DNA of 35,238 nt from Candidatus Muproteobacteria bacterium (lineage in GTDB: Bacteria; Pseudomonadota; Gammaproteobacteria; Acidiferrobacterales; SPGG2): the NCBI GenBank assembly GCA_003251795.1, contig QKEI01000161.1, positions 1 to 35,238 on the forward strand, written 5' to 3'. The notes beneath the pieces are model-generated. The model was given only the letters and a program-made list of their open reading frames with translations, was not told the DNA's origin and made no database searches. Within the stretch, counting starts at the first letter, position 1. Every line of letters starts with the position of its first letter. Both the position numbers and the translations under genes were made by a program. Of this stretch, positions 8,730-16,271 are shown one piece after another.

Positions 8730-10427
8730 GTGATTGGCAACGAACCTACGATCCAGTCATCAACCTCAGCCGACACACTCTCTATTGCCGGTTGGCGTAT
8801 TCATGTAGCCACCAACCGGATCAGAAAAGGCGAAAAGACCATCAAACTAGAGCCCCGGACCATGGGGGTGCTGGTATGCCTTGCCAGCCGCCCGGGCGAA
8901 GTAGTAAAGCGGGAGCAATTGGAAGCGGCAGTTTGGCCGCGGATGGTGGTTGGTTACGATGCGCTGAGTAACACCATTAAGAAGTTGCGCAAAGCCTTTG
9001 ACGATGACTCCAAGCACCCCAGAATTATCGAGACCATCCCGAAGGTCGGTTATCGGTTAATCGGGGAAGTTAGTCATTCTCCATCCGACACGGGGTCTGC
9101 GGCCGGGGCGCAAGCTGCGCCTGCGACATCCAACGTTCCCAAACACAAACTTGTTGTGACTTCCGCGGTCGCGCTCGTGATTGTGGTAGTAATCGTCGCG
9201 TGGCTGGTCCCGTGGGAACGAAGCGAACAAAAAGCACCCTCACTTCCGGACGGGCCTTCGATCGCTGTTCTGCCGTTCACAAATATGAGCGGCGACAAGG
9301 AGCAGGAGTATTTCGCTGACGGTATAACGGACGATCTCATCACGGACCTTTCTAAGATTTCAGGCCTATTTGTCGTCGCCAGAAACTCCGTGTTTGCTTA
9401 TAAGGGGAAGGCGGTAAACATTTCGGAAGTAGGGCGAGAGCTCGGTGTGAGGTATATCTTGGAGGGCAGTGTCCGCAAGGCCGAAGACAGGGTTCGGATC
9501 ACGGCACAGTTGGTGGATACATCCACCCATGGGCATGTATGGGCCGAACGATATGATCGCGATCTCAAAGACATTTTTGCACTGCAGGACGAGGTGACGC
9601 ACGAGATAGTAGAAGCTCTTGCAGTGACGGTGTCAGAGGATGAGGAAGAGCGTCTGGTAAAAAGATATACCGACAGCGTTGAAGCCTACGATTACTACTT
9701 GCGGGGATTGGAATATTTCAGCGATCCAACGAGGCAAGCGAATACTTTAGCGAGGCAAATGCACCAGAAAGCCATTGATCTGGACCCGAAATTTGCAGCG
9801 GCCTATGCGCTCTTAGGCTTTAGCTACAGTCAGGAATGGACCATGGGTTGGAGCCAAGATCCTCGATCGCTCGAGATTGCCTTTGAGCACGCCAAAAAGG
9901 CAGTTGCCCTAGATGATTGGCTGCCCGTTGGGTACGCGATTTTGGGCGAAGTCTATCTATGGAAAAAGGAACATGAGAAAGCTATCGCGGCGCAGGAAAA
10001 GGCCATCGCTCTAAGTAACAACGCCGCGGACCAGATTGCCGGTCTGGGGGGTATCTTGATTTGGGCTGGTAGACCGGAGAAATCCATTGAATTGGTAAGA
10101 AAGGCGATGCGGCTAAATCCGATGTACCCGATCGAGTATTTGTGGAACTTGGGTCACGCGAATTTCGTATTGGGTCGGTATGATGAGGCTATAGAGGCAC
10201 TGAAAAGAATTCGCGACCGTAATCCAGATTATCTTCCGGCCCACGCTTATCTAGCTGCCAGTTACAGCGAGCTGGGGCGGGACGAGGAAGCCAGGATCGA
10301 GGCGGCAGAAGTCAAGAGATTGAGCCCTCAAGCTTCTATCGAGACTTGGAAGCAACGGCTTCCCTACAAGGACCAAGCAATTCTAGAGCGCTTGGTGGCC
10401 AGCCTGCGGAGGGTTGGGCTGAAATGA
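8730..10427 (+). CDS. CadC-like membrane-anchored winged-helix transcriptional regulator with TolB-like and TPR domains
   Basis: This protein has 565 residues and a GTG start with GAAGG about eight bases before it. Residues 20-112 form an OmpR/PhoB-type winged helix (LEPRTMGVLVCLASRPGEVV, VWP, LSNTIKKLRKAF, IPKVGYRLIG). A linker leads to one membrane segment (about 141-160, LVVTSAVALVIVVVIVAWLV). Outside the membrane follows a domain seen in adenylate-cyclase-like/TolB-like regulators (SIAVLPFTNMSGDKEQEYFADGI, RYILEGSVRK, HVWAERYDR) and then TPR repeats from about 310 to 545. The architecture suggests one-component signalling: an envelope signal sensed by the TPR half directly controls DNA binding by the cytoplasmic wing. 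The gene is visibly poorer in GC (some 60-base stretches near 40-45%) than its neighbours, hinting at transfer. The likely target is the divergent lipoprotein gene or itself. Confidence 0.85.
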   Translation: MIGNEPTIQSSTSADTLSIAGWRIHVATNRIRKGEKTIKLEPRTMGVLVCLASRPGEVVKREQLEAAVWPRMVVGYDALSNTIKKLRKAFDDDSKHPRIIETIPKVGYRLIGEVSHSPSDTGSAAGAQAAPATSNVPKHKLVVTSAVALVIVVVIVAWLVPWERSEQKAPSLPDGPSIAVLPFTNMSGDKEQEYFADGITDDLITDLSKISGLFVVARNSVFAYKGKAVNISEVGRELGVRYILEGSVRKAEDRVRITAQLVDTSTHGHVWAERYDRDLKDIFALQDEVTHEIVEALAVTVSEDEEERLVKRYTDSVEAYDYYLRGLEYFSDPTRQANTLARQMHQKAIDLDPKFAAAYALLGFSYSQEWTMGWSQDPRSLEIAFEHAKKAVALDDWLPVGYAILGEVYLWKKEHEKAIAAQEKAIALSNNAADQIAGLGGILIWAGRPEKSIELVRKAMRLNPMYPIEYLWNLGHANFVLGRYDEAIEALKRIRDRNPDYLPAHAYLAASYSELGRDEEARIEAAEVKRLSPQASIETWKQRLPYKDQAILERLVASLRRVGLK

Positions 10428-10483
10428 TGTTAATCGCCCATGTTTTCGGAAAGTGCGAAAAGTTGCCTCCCTGTGAATCGGTG

Positions 10484-10512
10484 GCGGCGGGACTGCCGTC
10501 ACCTCCCGCCGC
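10484..10512. terminator. strong GC hairpin between convergent genes
   Basis: GCGGCGGGA (10484-10492) pairs exactly with TCCCGCCGC (10504-10512) around an 11-base loop, between the regulator stop (10427) and the CoA-transferase stop (10618). There is no following T-run on either strand, so it is not a classical intrinsic terminator, but the position suits transcript end protection. The rest of the 190-base gap shows nothing. Confidence 0.4.
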
Positions 10513-10617
10513 GAGCACCCTCCCTTCGGATAACCACGTCACTAGTCAGTAGTGGCCTCTGGATCCGCTCAGTCTCGACTTTTCAGTCCTCAGACCTGAG
10601 ATCAGCCCCTTCTTGTC

Positions 10618-11808
10618 TTATAACACTCCGTCTTCGCGCAACTTGCCTACTTGTGCCTCACTCATGTTCAACCATTCGCGCAGGATCTCCGCCGTGTGCT
10701 CACCGAGCACCGGCGGTGGCCGGTCGACGGCGCCGGGCGTCTCCGACAGCTTGATCGGCACGCCGGTTACGCGTATCGCTCCGGCTTTAGGGTGTTGCAA
10801 CCCGACGACCATCTCGCGCGCGAGCGTCTGCGGATGCTCGCAGACTTCTTGCACCGATTGAATGCTGCCGCTCGGAATACCGCGGGAGCGCAATGCCTTG
10901 ATCCACTCCTCGACGGTTCTTTGCATCATCACGGGTTCTAATACTGTACGCAGCTCATCGGCGTTTTCGACGCGATCCCGGTTACTGCGATAGCGCGGAT
11001 CCTCCGTTAATGCTTGTAGCCCGGCTTCCTCGCAAAAGCTGCGCCACAACGAATCATTGCCGCAGCCGAGATTGAGATAACCGTCTTTACAGCGGAAGGT
11101 TTCGTAGGGAACGATGGTCGGGTGGCGGTTGCCGGTTCGGGTCGGGCTCTTGCCGGTGGCAAAGTAAATGCCGGCTTGATACGTAAGCAAAGCGACCTGG
11201 CAGTCGAGCATACCGATATCGACCTTTTGGCCTTTGCCCGTTTGGTTGCGCGTGAGCAGCGCTAACAGTATTCCTTGGAAGGCCATCATCCCGCCGACGA
11301 TATCGGCCTGCGAGGTGCCGACCTTGTATGGTGGGCCATCCGGGTCGCCCGTCAGGCTGGCAACTCCGCCCTCGCCCTGGATGATCAGGTCGTAACCCGG
11401 CAGCTTGGCATCGGGACCGGTATGCCCGTAGCCGGAGATCGAGCAGTAGATCAGACGCGGGTTGATCTTCTTTGTCGCCTCATAACCGTAGCCGAAAGCC
11501 TCCATCTGCCCGGGGCGGAAGTTCTCCACTAGAACGTCCGCGGTCTTGATCAAATCACCCAGGATCTGTTGGCCCTGCTCGTGCTTGAGATCCACCGTCA
11601 GGCTGCGTTTGCTGCGATTGATGCTCATGAAATACGCGCTTTCGCCGTTAATGAACGGTGGGCCGTAGCCGCGCGTGTCATCGCCCGACCTGGGTCGCTC
11701 GAGCTTCACGACATCAGCGCCCATGTCGCCGAGCAACATCGCGCAGTAAGGGCCAGCCAGTACACGTGTGAGATCCAAAACCTTGAGACCCTTTAGCGGC
11801 TTGGGCAT
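10618..11808 (-). CDS. CoA-transferase family III (CaiB/BaiF), second copy
   Basis: This 396-residue protein starts with LKGLKVLDLTRVLAGPYC and has LGDMGADVVKLERP (26-39), NRSKRSLTVDLK (64-75), ENFRPGQMEAFG (95-106) and the nucleophilic aspartate D169 in GTSQADIVGG. The C-terminal block PPPVLGEHTAEIL is also typical. GGGGAG about eight bases before the ATG supports the start. It clearly differs from the CoA-transferase at 4081-5277 (about the same length, moderate similarity), so it is an old paralogue rather than a recent duplication. No CoA ligase, dehydrogenase or hydratase is adjacent; the next gene upstream on the same strand encodes a secreted DsrE protein 84 bases away. The acid substrate is unknown. 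Confidence 0.9.
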   Translation of the reverse strand: MPKPLKGLKVLDLTRVLAGPYCAMLLGDMGADVVKLERPRSGDDTRGYGPPFINGESAYFMSINRSKRSLTVDLKHEQGQQILGDLIKTADVLVENFRPGQMEAFGYGYEATKKINPRLIYCSISGYGHTGPDAKLPGYDLIIQGEGGVASLTGDPDGPPYKVGTSQADIVGGMMAFQGILLALLTRNQTGKGQKVDIGMLDCQVALLTYQAGIYFATGKSPTRTGNRHPTIVPYETFRCKDGYLNLGCGNDSLWRSFCEEAGLQALTEDPRYRSNRDRVENADELRTVLEPVMMQRTVEEWIKALRSRGIPSGSIQSVQEVCEHPQTLAREMVVGLQHPKAGAIRVTGVPIKLSETPGAVDRPPPVLGEHTAEILREWLNMSEAQVGKLREDGVL

Positions 11809-11892
11809 ACGTTATTCTCCCCGGATGTCAGGTTGTCTTGACGCCGCGATGATACCACTTAAGCAATGAGCGGCTCACGATTAGTCGGGCGC

Positions 11893-12414
11893 TCAATAGA
11901 CAGGCACGAGTTGGTATCCTTGTGATTGATAGCCTATTGCCGAGATGTAACCGTTGCCTACCGGTATTGCGTCGGCGATAAGTGCATCAGGCTGTACATC
12001 CATGCCGCGCAACGCGATGCCGCACACCTCGGTTCTGATACCCATGCGTTTCAGCTTACCGATGGCGTCATGGATTTGCGTCACCGATCGCTGGTCCGTG
12101 TACGGGATGCCGCGTCGGTCCTTGGTAAGGAAGGCCACGGAGCGACCGATAACCACCACGATCAACTCTGGCTTCACGCCTTGCTTGGTTATCCCCTCGC
12201 TGGTCTCGCCGATGACCTTGAGCACATGTGCCATTCTTCCCGGTTCTTTTGCGTCCATCATGAAGACACCCTTGGCGACCTTGGCACCGTGTAGTGCCTC
12301 GGTGTCTTTGAGCCCGCTGTCCGCGGCCGATGCGGCTGGTGCGCCGACCAAGAACACGAGGGGACACAATAGCAACGACAAAAAGGCATGAGCGGGATAA
12401 TTGCTGCGCTTCAC
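11893..12414 (-). CDS. secreted DsrE/DsrF-like protein
   Basis: This 173-residue protein starts with GTG and has TAAGGAG six bases upstream. Residues 1-31 form a signal peptide (KR, hydrophobic stretch, cleavage after AASA). The mature part has the DsrE-like alternating beta/alpha pattern: HVLKVIGE, ELIVVVIGRSVAFL, and the helix-strand unit IHDAIGKLKRMGIRTEVCGIALRGMDV with one cysteine, C131, at the place where DsrE-family proteins carry a sulfur-accepting cysteine. A periplasmic member could bind or relay sulfur or have a redox role; its target is not known. It is divergent from the SIMPL protein gene. The cytoplasmic DsrE at 33710-34108 is a separate, unrelated-looking branch with the cysteine in a similar place. 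Confidence 0.78.
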   Translation of the reverse strand: MKRSNYPAHAFLSLLLCPLVFLVGAPAASAADSGLKDTEALHGAKVAKGVFMMDAKEPGRMAHVLKVIGETSEGITKQGVKPELIVVVIGRSVAFLTKDRRGIPYTDQRSVTQIHDAIGKLKRMGIRTEVCGIALRGMDVQPDALIADAIPVGNGYISAIGYQSQGYQLVPVY

Positions 12415-12516
12415 AGTTGACTCCTTATTGTGAGAAGGGATGGAAAGAAATCGATGGTACCAGGATCAACAGTTAGGATTCTATTCCCATTATGGTTCAG
12501 TCGGACGAGCGTAGTG

Positions 12517-12522
12517 TTACAA
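12517..12522 (+). promoter_or_regulatory. candidate -10 element for the SIMPL gene
   Basis: TACAAT lies 33 bases before the start at 12555 in the 140-base divergent gap. A convincing -35 was not found at the expected distance. Confidence 0.28.
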
Positions 12523-12554
12523 TCGAGGCAAGACATTGTTTCGCGGAGTGTCTC

Positions 12555-13253
12555 ATGTCATCTTTTGCGCGCCTGCTGCTTACCGTACCCATTCTCGGTT
12601 TGGCCATCGCCGACAATGCAATCGCCGCCGAGGAGACTCCTCACTACAACCAGATCCACTTTCAGGTCGAACGCAGCCGTCCGGTCGAAAACGATCGTAT
12701 GCAAGCGGTGCTCAGCGTTACCGCCGAAGACGAGAATGCCGCGCGTCTCGCCGATCAGATCAACCGTACCACTGCCTGGGCGTTACAGACCGCAAAGGCA
12801 CAGCGCAAGGTAGATGTGCGCACTACTAATTATCAAACCTATCCAGTTTACGACAAGAGCAAGATACGCCGCTGGCGCGGTACCCAGGAGCTAGTACTCG
12901 AGGGCAGCGACTTCACTGCGCTCAGCAACCTGATCGGGCAACTGCAGGAGCGTCTGCAGGTCACCACGATCAACTTCTCGCTGTCGCCGATGCAACGCGC
13001 AGCAGCGGAGGATGAACTGATTACGCAAGCGCTCGAGGCATTCAAGCAACGCGCCGAGCTTGTGCGCAAACAACTCGCAGCCAAGGGCTATCGCATCGTC
13101 GATGTTTTCATCGACACCGGTGCTGCGCAACCGATGCCGATAGTCAGGCGTGCGGGGGCTATGGCCGCGGCAGAAGTGGTCGCACCCCCCGCGGTGCAGG
13201 GTGGCGCCAGCACGCTCACCGTGACCGTGCGCGGCGTGATCGAGTTGCAATAA
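12555..13253 (+). CDS. SIMPL (DUF541) domain exported protein
   Basis: The chosen start gives 232 residues with GGAG seven bases upstream. Residues 1-25 make a normal signal peptide (MSSFARLLLTVPILGLAI..., cleavage near AIA-AEE). An upstream in-frame start at 12492 would put 21 charged residues before the signal and is rejected. The mature protein has SIMPL features: an N-terminal strand ending in a VSVTAEDENAA-like segment (LSVTAEDENAA), the DVRTTNYQTYPVYD segment, YRGTQEL-like WRGTQELVLEG, a long helix EDELITQALEAFKQRAELV..LAAKGYRIVDV, and a final strand GASTLTVTVRGVIEL. SIMPL proteins are periplasmic or envelope-associated, with poorly known roles (oxidative stress, oligomeric rings). The gene is 23 bases from the aldo/keto reductase, likely one operon. 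Confidence 0.8.
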   Translation: MSSFARLLLTVPILGLAIADNAIAAEETPHYNQIHFQVERSRPVENDRMQAVLSVTAEDENAARLADQINRTTAWALQTAKAQRKVDVRTTNYQTYPVYDKSKIRRWRGTQELVLEGSDFTALSNLIGQLQERLQVTTINFSLSPMQRAAAEDELITQALEAFKQRAELVRKQLAAKGYRIVDVFIDTGAAQPMPIVRRAGAMAAAEVVAPPAVQGGASTLTVTVRGVIELQ

Positions 13254-13276
13254 CGATCCGAACAGCGGGGCAGGGC

Positions 13277-14284
13277 ATGGAATACAGAAATCTCGGACGC
13301 AGCGGTATCAAAGTCTCGGTGCTCTGCCTCGGTACCATGATGTTCGGTGGACGCACGAACGAAGCGGACTCCAAGGACATTATCGCCCGGGCGCGTGAGC
13401 AAGGGATCAACTTTCTTGATACGGCCGATGCCTACAACAAAGGTGAGTCCGAACGCGTCGTCGGACGCACGCTGCATGCTGACCGTGATCGCTGGGTGCT
13501 CGCGAGCAAGGCCTACAATCCGATGGGCGAGGGACCGAACGAGCGCGGCCTTTCGCGCAAGTGGCTGATGCAGGCGTGCGAAGCAAGCTTGCAGCGGCTC
13601 GGCACTGATTACATCGACGTATATTATCTTCACAAGGAAGACCTCGACACGCCGCTGGAAGAGACCGTGGCCGCGGTCGGCGATCTCATCAGGCACGGCA
13701 AGATTCTCTATTTCGGCGTGAGCAATTTCCGCGCTTGGCGTATTGCCGAGGTTTGTCGCTTGTGCGATGCGCTCAGTATTCCACGGCCGATAGTAAGCCA
13801 GCCCGTTTACAACCTGCTCAACCGCATGCCGGAGGTGGAGCACCTACCGGCGTGTGCCCACTACGGTCTCGGTGTTTATCCTTACAGCCCACTCGCCCGC
13901 GGCGTATTGACCGGCAAGTACACGCCGGACGCCGAGCCACCGCCTGATACGCGCGCAGCGGTCAAGGACAAGCGCATGATGGAGACCGAATGGCGCGCCG
14001 AGTCGCTCGTGCTTGCGCAAAAGATCAAGGCGCATGCGGAGTCGCGCGGAACTACCGCGGCTCACTTCGCCCTCGCCTGGGTGTTGCACAATCGCCTGAT
14101 CACCGGTGTCGTCGCTGGCCCGCGCACGATGGAGCAATGGCAAGGCTACGTGGACGGTCTTGCCTATCGGTTTACTGCGGAGGACGAGGCCTTCGTTGAT
14201 TTCCTCGTGCCAGCTGGCCACCCCTCCACCGCGGGTTACACTGATCCTGCCTATCCTATTGAAGGGCGGGTGGCGCGAGACTGA
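13277..14284 (+). CDS. aldo/keto reductase
   Basis: This NADPH-dependent (beta/alpha)8-barrel oxidoreductase has 335 residues. The catalytic tetrad is complete: D48 and Y53 in FLDTADAY, K78 in LASKAY and H119 in VYYLHKED. The cofactor-side signature YSPLARGVLTGKY is present at about 205-217, and the GVSNF strand near 165. The family reduces carbonyl groups on aldehydes, ketones and sugars; this one resembles the YajO/Tas-like group by its N-terminus (MEYRNLGRSGIKVS), but the substrate is not predictable. It is second in a two-gene operon with the SIMPL protein and convergent with the EamA transporter. Confidence 0.88.
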   Translation: MEYRNLGRSGIKVSVLCLGTMMFGGRTNEADSKDIIARAREQGINFLDTADAYNKGESERVVGRTLHADRDRWVLASKAYNPMGEGPNERGLSRKWLMQACEASLQRLGTDYIDVYYLHKEDLDTPLEETVAAVGDLIRHGKILYFGVSNFRAWRIAEVCRLCDALSIPRPIVSQPVYNLLNRMPEVEHLPACAHYGLGVYPYSPLARGVLTGKYTPDAEPPPDTRAAVKDKRMMETEWRAESLVLAQKIKAHAESRGTTAAHFALAWVLHNRLITGVVAGPRTMEQWQGYVDGLAYRFTAEDEAFVDFLVPAGHPSTAGYTDPAYPIEGRVARD

Positions 14285-14285
14285 G

Positions 14286-14318
14286 CGAAAAAGATCTGCG
14301 AATGCGCATTGCATTTGC
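14286..14318 (-). terminator. intrinsic terminator for the EamA transporter transcript
   Basis: GCGAATGC (14298-14305) and GCATTTGC (14311-14318) form an eight-pair stem with one G-U pair and a five-base loop. Read on the minus strand, the stem is followed by AGATCTTTTT (14297-14288), a T-run just after the EamA stop at 14332. It lies between two convergent genes. Confidence 0.5.
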
Positions 14319-14331
14319 GGCTGGACGAGGG

Positions 14332-15276
14332 TCAGGCCTTGGAGCGTGAGTTGAGCTCGCGCGGGGCGATAGATGGATGCGGGCGACTGCTGAGGTAGAT
14401 CCCTGAAAATATCAGCACGATACCGATGGCGTGATAGAAGCGGAGCACTTCGCCCAGCAATGCCATCGACAGGACGGCGGTAAATACCGGCATCAAATAC
14501 ATGAACGCACCTGCCCGACCGGGACCGACTTGCTCCACACCACTGTTCCAGAAGATATAGGCGAACACGGACGCGAACATCCCGACGTAGACAATTCCGA
14601 GAAGCGAAGCGGCGTTGACTTTCATCGTCGTGCCACTGGCGATTTCCAGGGCATAGAGCGGGGCCATGGCCACGACACCTATGGCCGCTATGCTGGTCAA
14701 GAACACCAGCGGATCCAGTTTGGCCGGACGCCACCGCAAACACACTGTGTAGCCCGCCCATGCAAGGGTCGCCAGCAACACCCACAAGTCGCCGACGTTG
14801 AAATTGAATGTCGCCAGCACGCCGACATCGCCCCTGGTTATGATCCAGAGAACGCCGCCGAGCGAAAGCACGATGCCGCTGATCGCCTGCAGGCCCAGCC
14901 GCTCGCCCAAAAAGATCCACGCTAGCAGTATGATGAAAATGGGGCTGGTGGCATTGAGTAGGGCGCCGTTGGTTGCGGCGGTGTACTTGAGACCGATATA
15001 GATCGGGATGTGCTGCAGCACGGTGGCAAGCAGGGCCAGCAGGCACAGCGGTTTCCAGGCGTACAACACTTGCCGCCACTGGATGCGCAGCGCGGCGGCG
15101 CTGAGCGGCAGGAGGATTACAAACGCGATCGTCCAGCGCCAGAATGCCAGCGCCACGGGCGGGACATCGAAGCGCAGGGCGCGCGCCATCACCCAGTTCC
15201 CCGCCCAGAACAGCACCGCTAGCGCGAGCAGAAGAAACGGCAATATGCCTGGTGTCCCCGGACTTTGCTGACGCAT
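14332..15276 (-). CDS. EamA/DMT-family transporter (10 TM)
   Basis: This 314-residue, very hydrophobic protein shows the two EamA repeats of five membrane segments each: the first runs from LLLALAVLFWAGNWVMARAL to about residue 150, the second from GDLWVLLATLAWAGYTVCLR to the end. Internal marks are the conserved LLNATSPIFIILLAWIFLGERLG at the end of repeat one and the matching LMPVFTAVLSMALLGEVLRFYHAIG in repeat two. The family exports amino acids, metabolites or nucleotide sugars; the substrate is unknown. No clear ribosome site precedes the ATG. It lies 46 bases after the acetyltransferase gene on the same strand, so the two are probably co-transcribed. Confidence 0.88.
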   Translation of the reverse strand: MRQQSPGTPGILPFLLLALAVLFWAGNWVMARALRFDVPPVALAFWRWTIAFVILLPLSAAALRIQWRQVLYAWKPLCLLALLATVLQHIPIYIGLKYTAATNGALLNATSPIFIILLAWIFLGERLGLQAISGIVLSLGGVLWIITRGDVGVLATFNFNVGDLWVLLATLAWAGYTVCLRWRPAKLDPLVFLTSIAAIGVVAMAPLYALEIASGTTMKVNAASLLGIVYVGMFASVFAYIFWNSGVEQVGPGRAGAFMYLMPVFTAVLSMALLGEVLRFYHAIGIVLIFSGIYLSSRPHPSIAPRELNSRSKA

Positions 15277-15322
15277 ACGCGGGCGCGACCTATGGAATCA
15301 TCGTGCGCAAGAAGAAAAGGCG

Positions 15323-16126
15323 CTATTTTGGCGGCGCATAGTTTTTTCGCAAATAGGCAGGTTCAAATCCCATCTTGAGGATGTTCTTGTAGGAGATCTG
15401 TGGGTCCCCGGGAACTTCCTCCCCGGTCGCGGTAACGATCAAATGGCAACCGAGATCGAGCGCGTCCAGTATGCGCCGACGCATCAGAGCGGACTGACTA
15501 CCTCGTCCGCGATAGGCCGGGGCCGTTGCCGCCCAATCGAGCCAGCCGATACCATGCTTCACGTAGAGCGCGCCGGCGCCGGCGGGTTTGTCGTCGTCGA
15601 AGCTCATATAGATGTGCCAGTCGGGTCGGCCGACCAGGCGCGCTAGTAGCGGCGCGCCAGCGGCGCCCACATCGAATGCGTCTGCTACGATCCGTCCGAA
15701 ACTCTCGGCATCGTCCGCGGAGGCAGCGCGAATAGTCAACGTCGTGGTCACCTCGGGCGGCGCCTTGCGGCCGCGGCGAAACTTCATCCAGCTGCGAGCT
15801 TGCTTGAGACCACGACTCAACAGCCAATCGCCGATTTCACCTGGTCGGGATTGCGGATGAACGTGGACGAAGTAGCGCGCCACACCGGCCTTGGCGTACA
15901 GATCGACCACGGCGTCGATGGTATCCTTGGTTTCCGGGTGCGAGAGACCGAGACCGATCGTTCGATTGACCACGATCGCCGTTGCCGGCAGCGCAGCGAA
16001 CAGGGAAACGAATGCCGAACCGAGAGTTGTGCTTTGTTTGCGTAACCCGGCAGTCAGGTCACCGGTCGCGGCCGCATTCAGGTCTTCGAGCGCCGCTCGT
16101 TCTACTTTTTCGATGTCATAGCTCAT
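15323..16126 (-). CDS. GNAT family N-acetyltransferase
   Basis: ATG at 16126 gives 267 residues (MSYDIEKVERAALEDL...); an in-frame start at 16168 would add 14 unlikely residues. The N-terminal half (about 1-120) resembles a degenerate GNAT lobe, and the C-terminal half carries the recognisable acetyl-CoA site: strand GAGALYVKHGIGWLDWAATAP followed by YRGRGSQSALMRRRI (205-219), a variant of the R/Q-x-x-G-x-G/A loop ending in Q. The end, SYKNILKMGFEPAYLRKNY, is typical of GNAT proteins. It likely acetylates a small molecule or protein amine; the target is unknown. It is probably the first gene of an operon with the EamA transporter. Confidence 0.8.
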   Translation of the reverse strand: MSYDIEKVERAALEDLNAAATGDLTAGLRKQSTTLGSAFVSLFAALPATAIVVNRTIGLGLSHPETKDTIDAVVDLYAKAGVARYFVHVHPQSRPGEIGDWLLSRGLKQARSWMKFRRGRKAPPEVTTTLTIRAASADDAESFGRIVADAFDVGAAGAPLLARLVGRPDWHIYMSFDDDKPAGAGALYVKHGIGWLDWAATAPAYRGRGSQSALMRRRILDALDLGCHLIVTATGEEVPGDPQISYKNILKMGFEPAYLRKNYAPPK

Positions 16127-16271
16127 GGCTGTTCCGTTCGAGATGATGCGCAGTGACCAGCATAACAAACGCCGCGCCTAGGCGGCAGCGTCAACTAGCG
16201 GGCGTTTCGGGGTTGGCAGGCAGGGCGTGATATCCTGCATGTCTGAATGCCGACAACATGGGGCGAACGCT

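Noticed and set aside
13088-13843. A 251-codon minus-strand open frame
   Set aside because: It lies opposite the SIMPL and aldo/keto reductase genes and shows no domain or ribosome site.
13844-15079. A 411-codon open frame on the minus strand
   Set aside because: It overlaps the aldo/keto reductase and EamA genes, which have full catalytic or membrane signatures; its own product is arginine/histidine-rich with no domain, so it is a shadow of GC-rich coding DNA.
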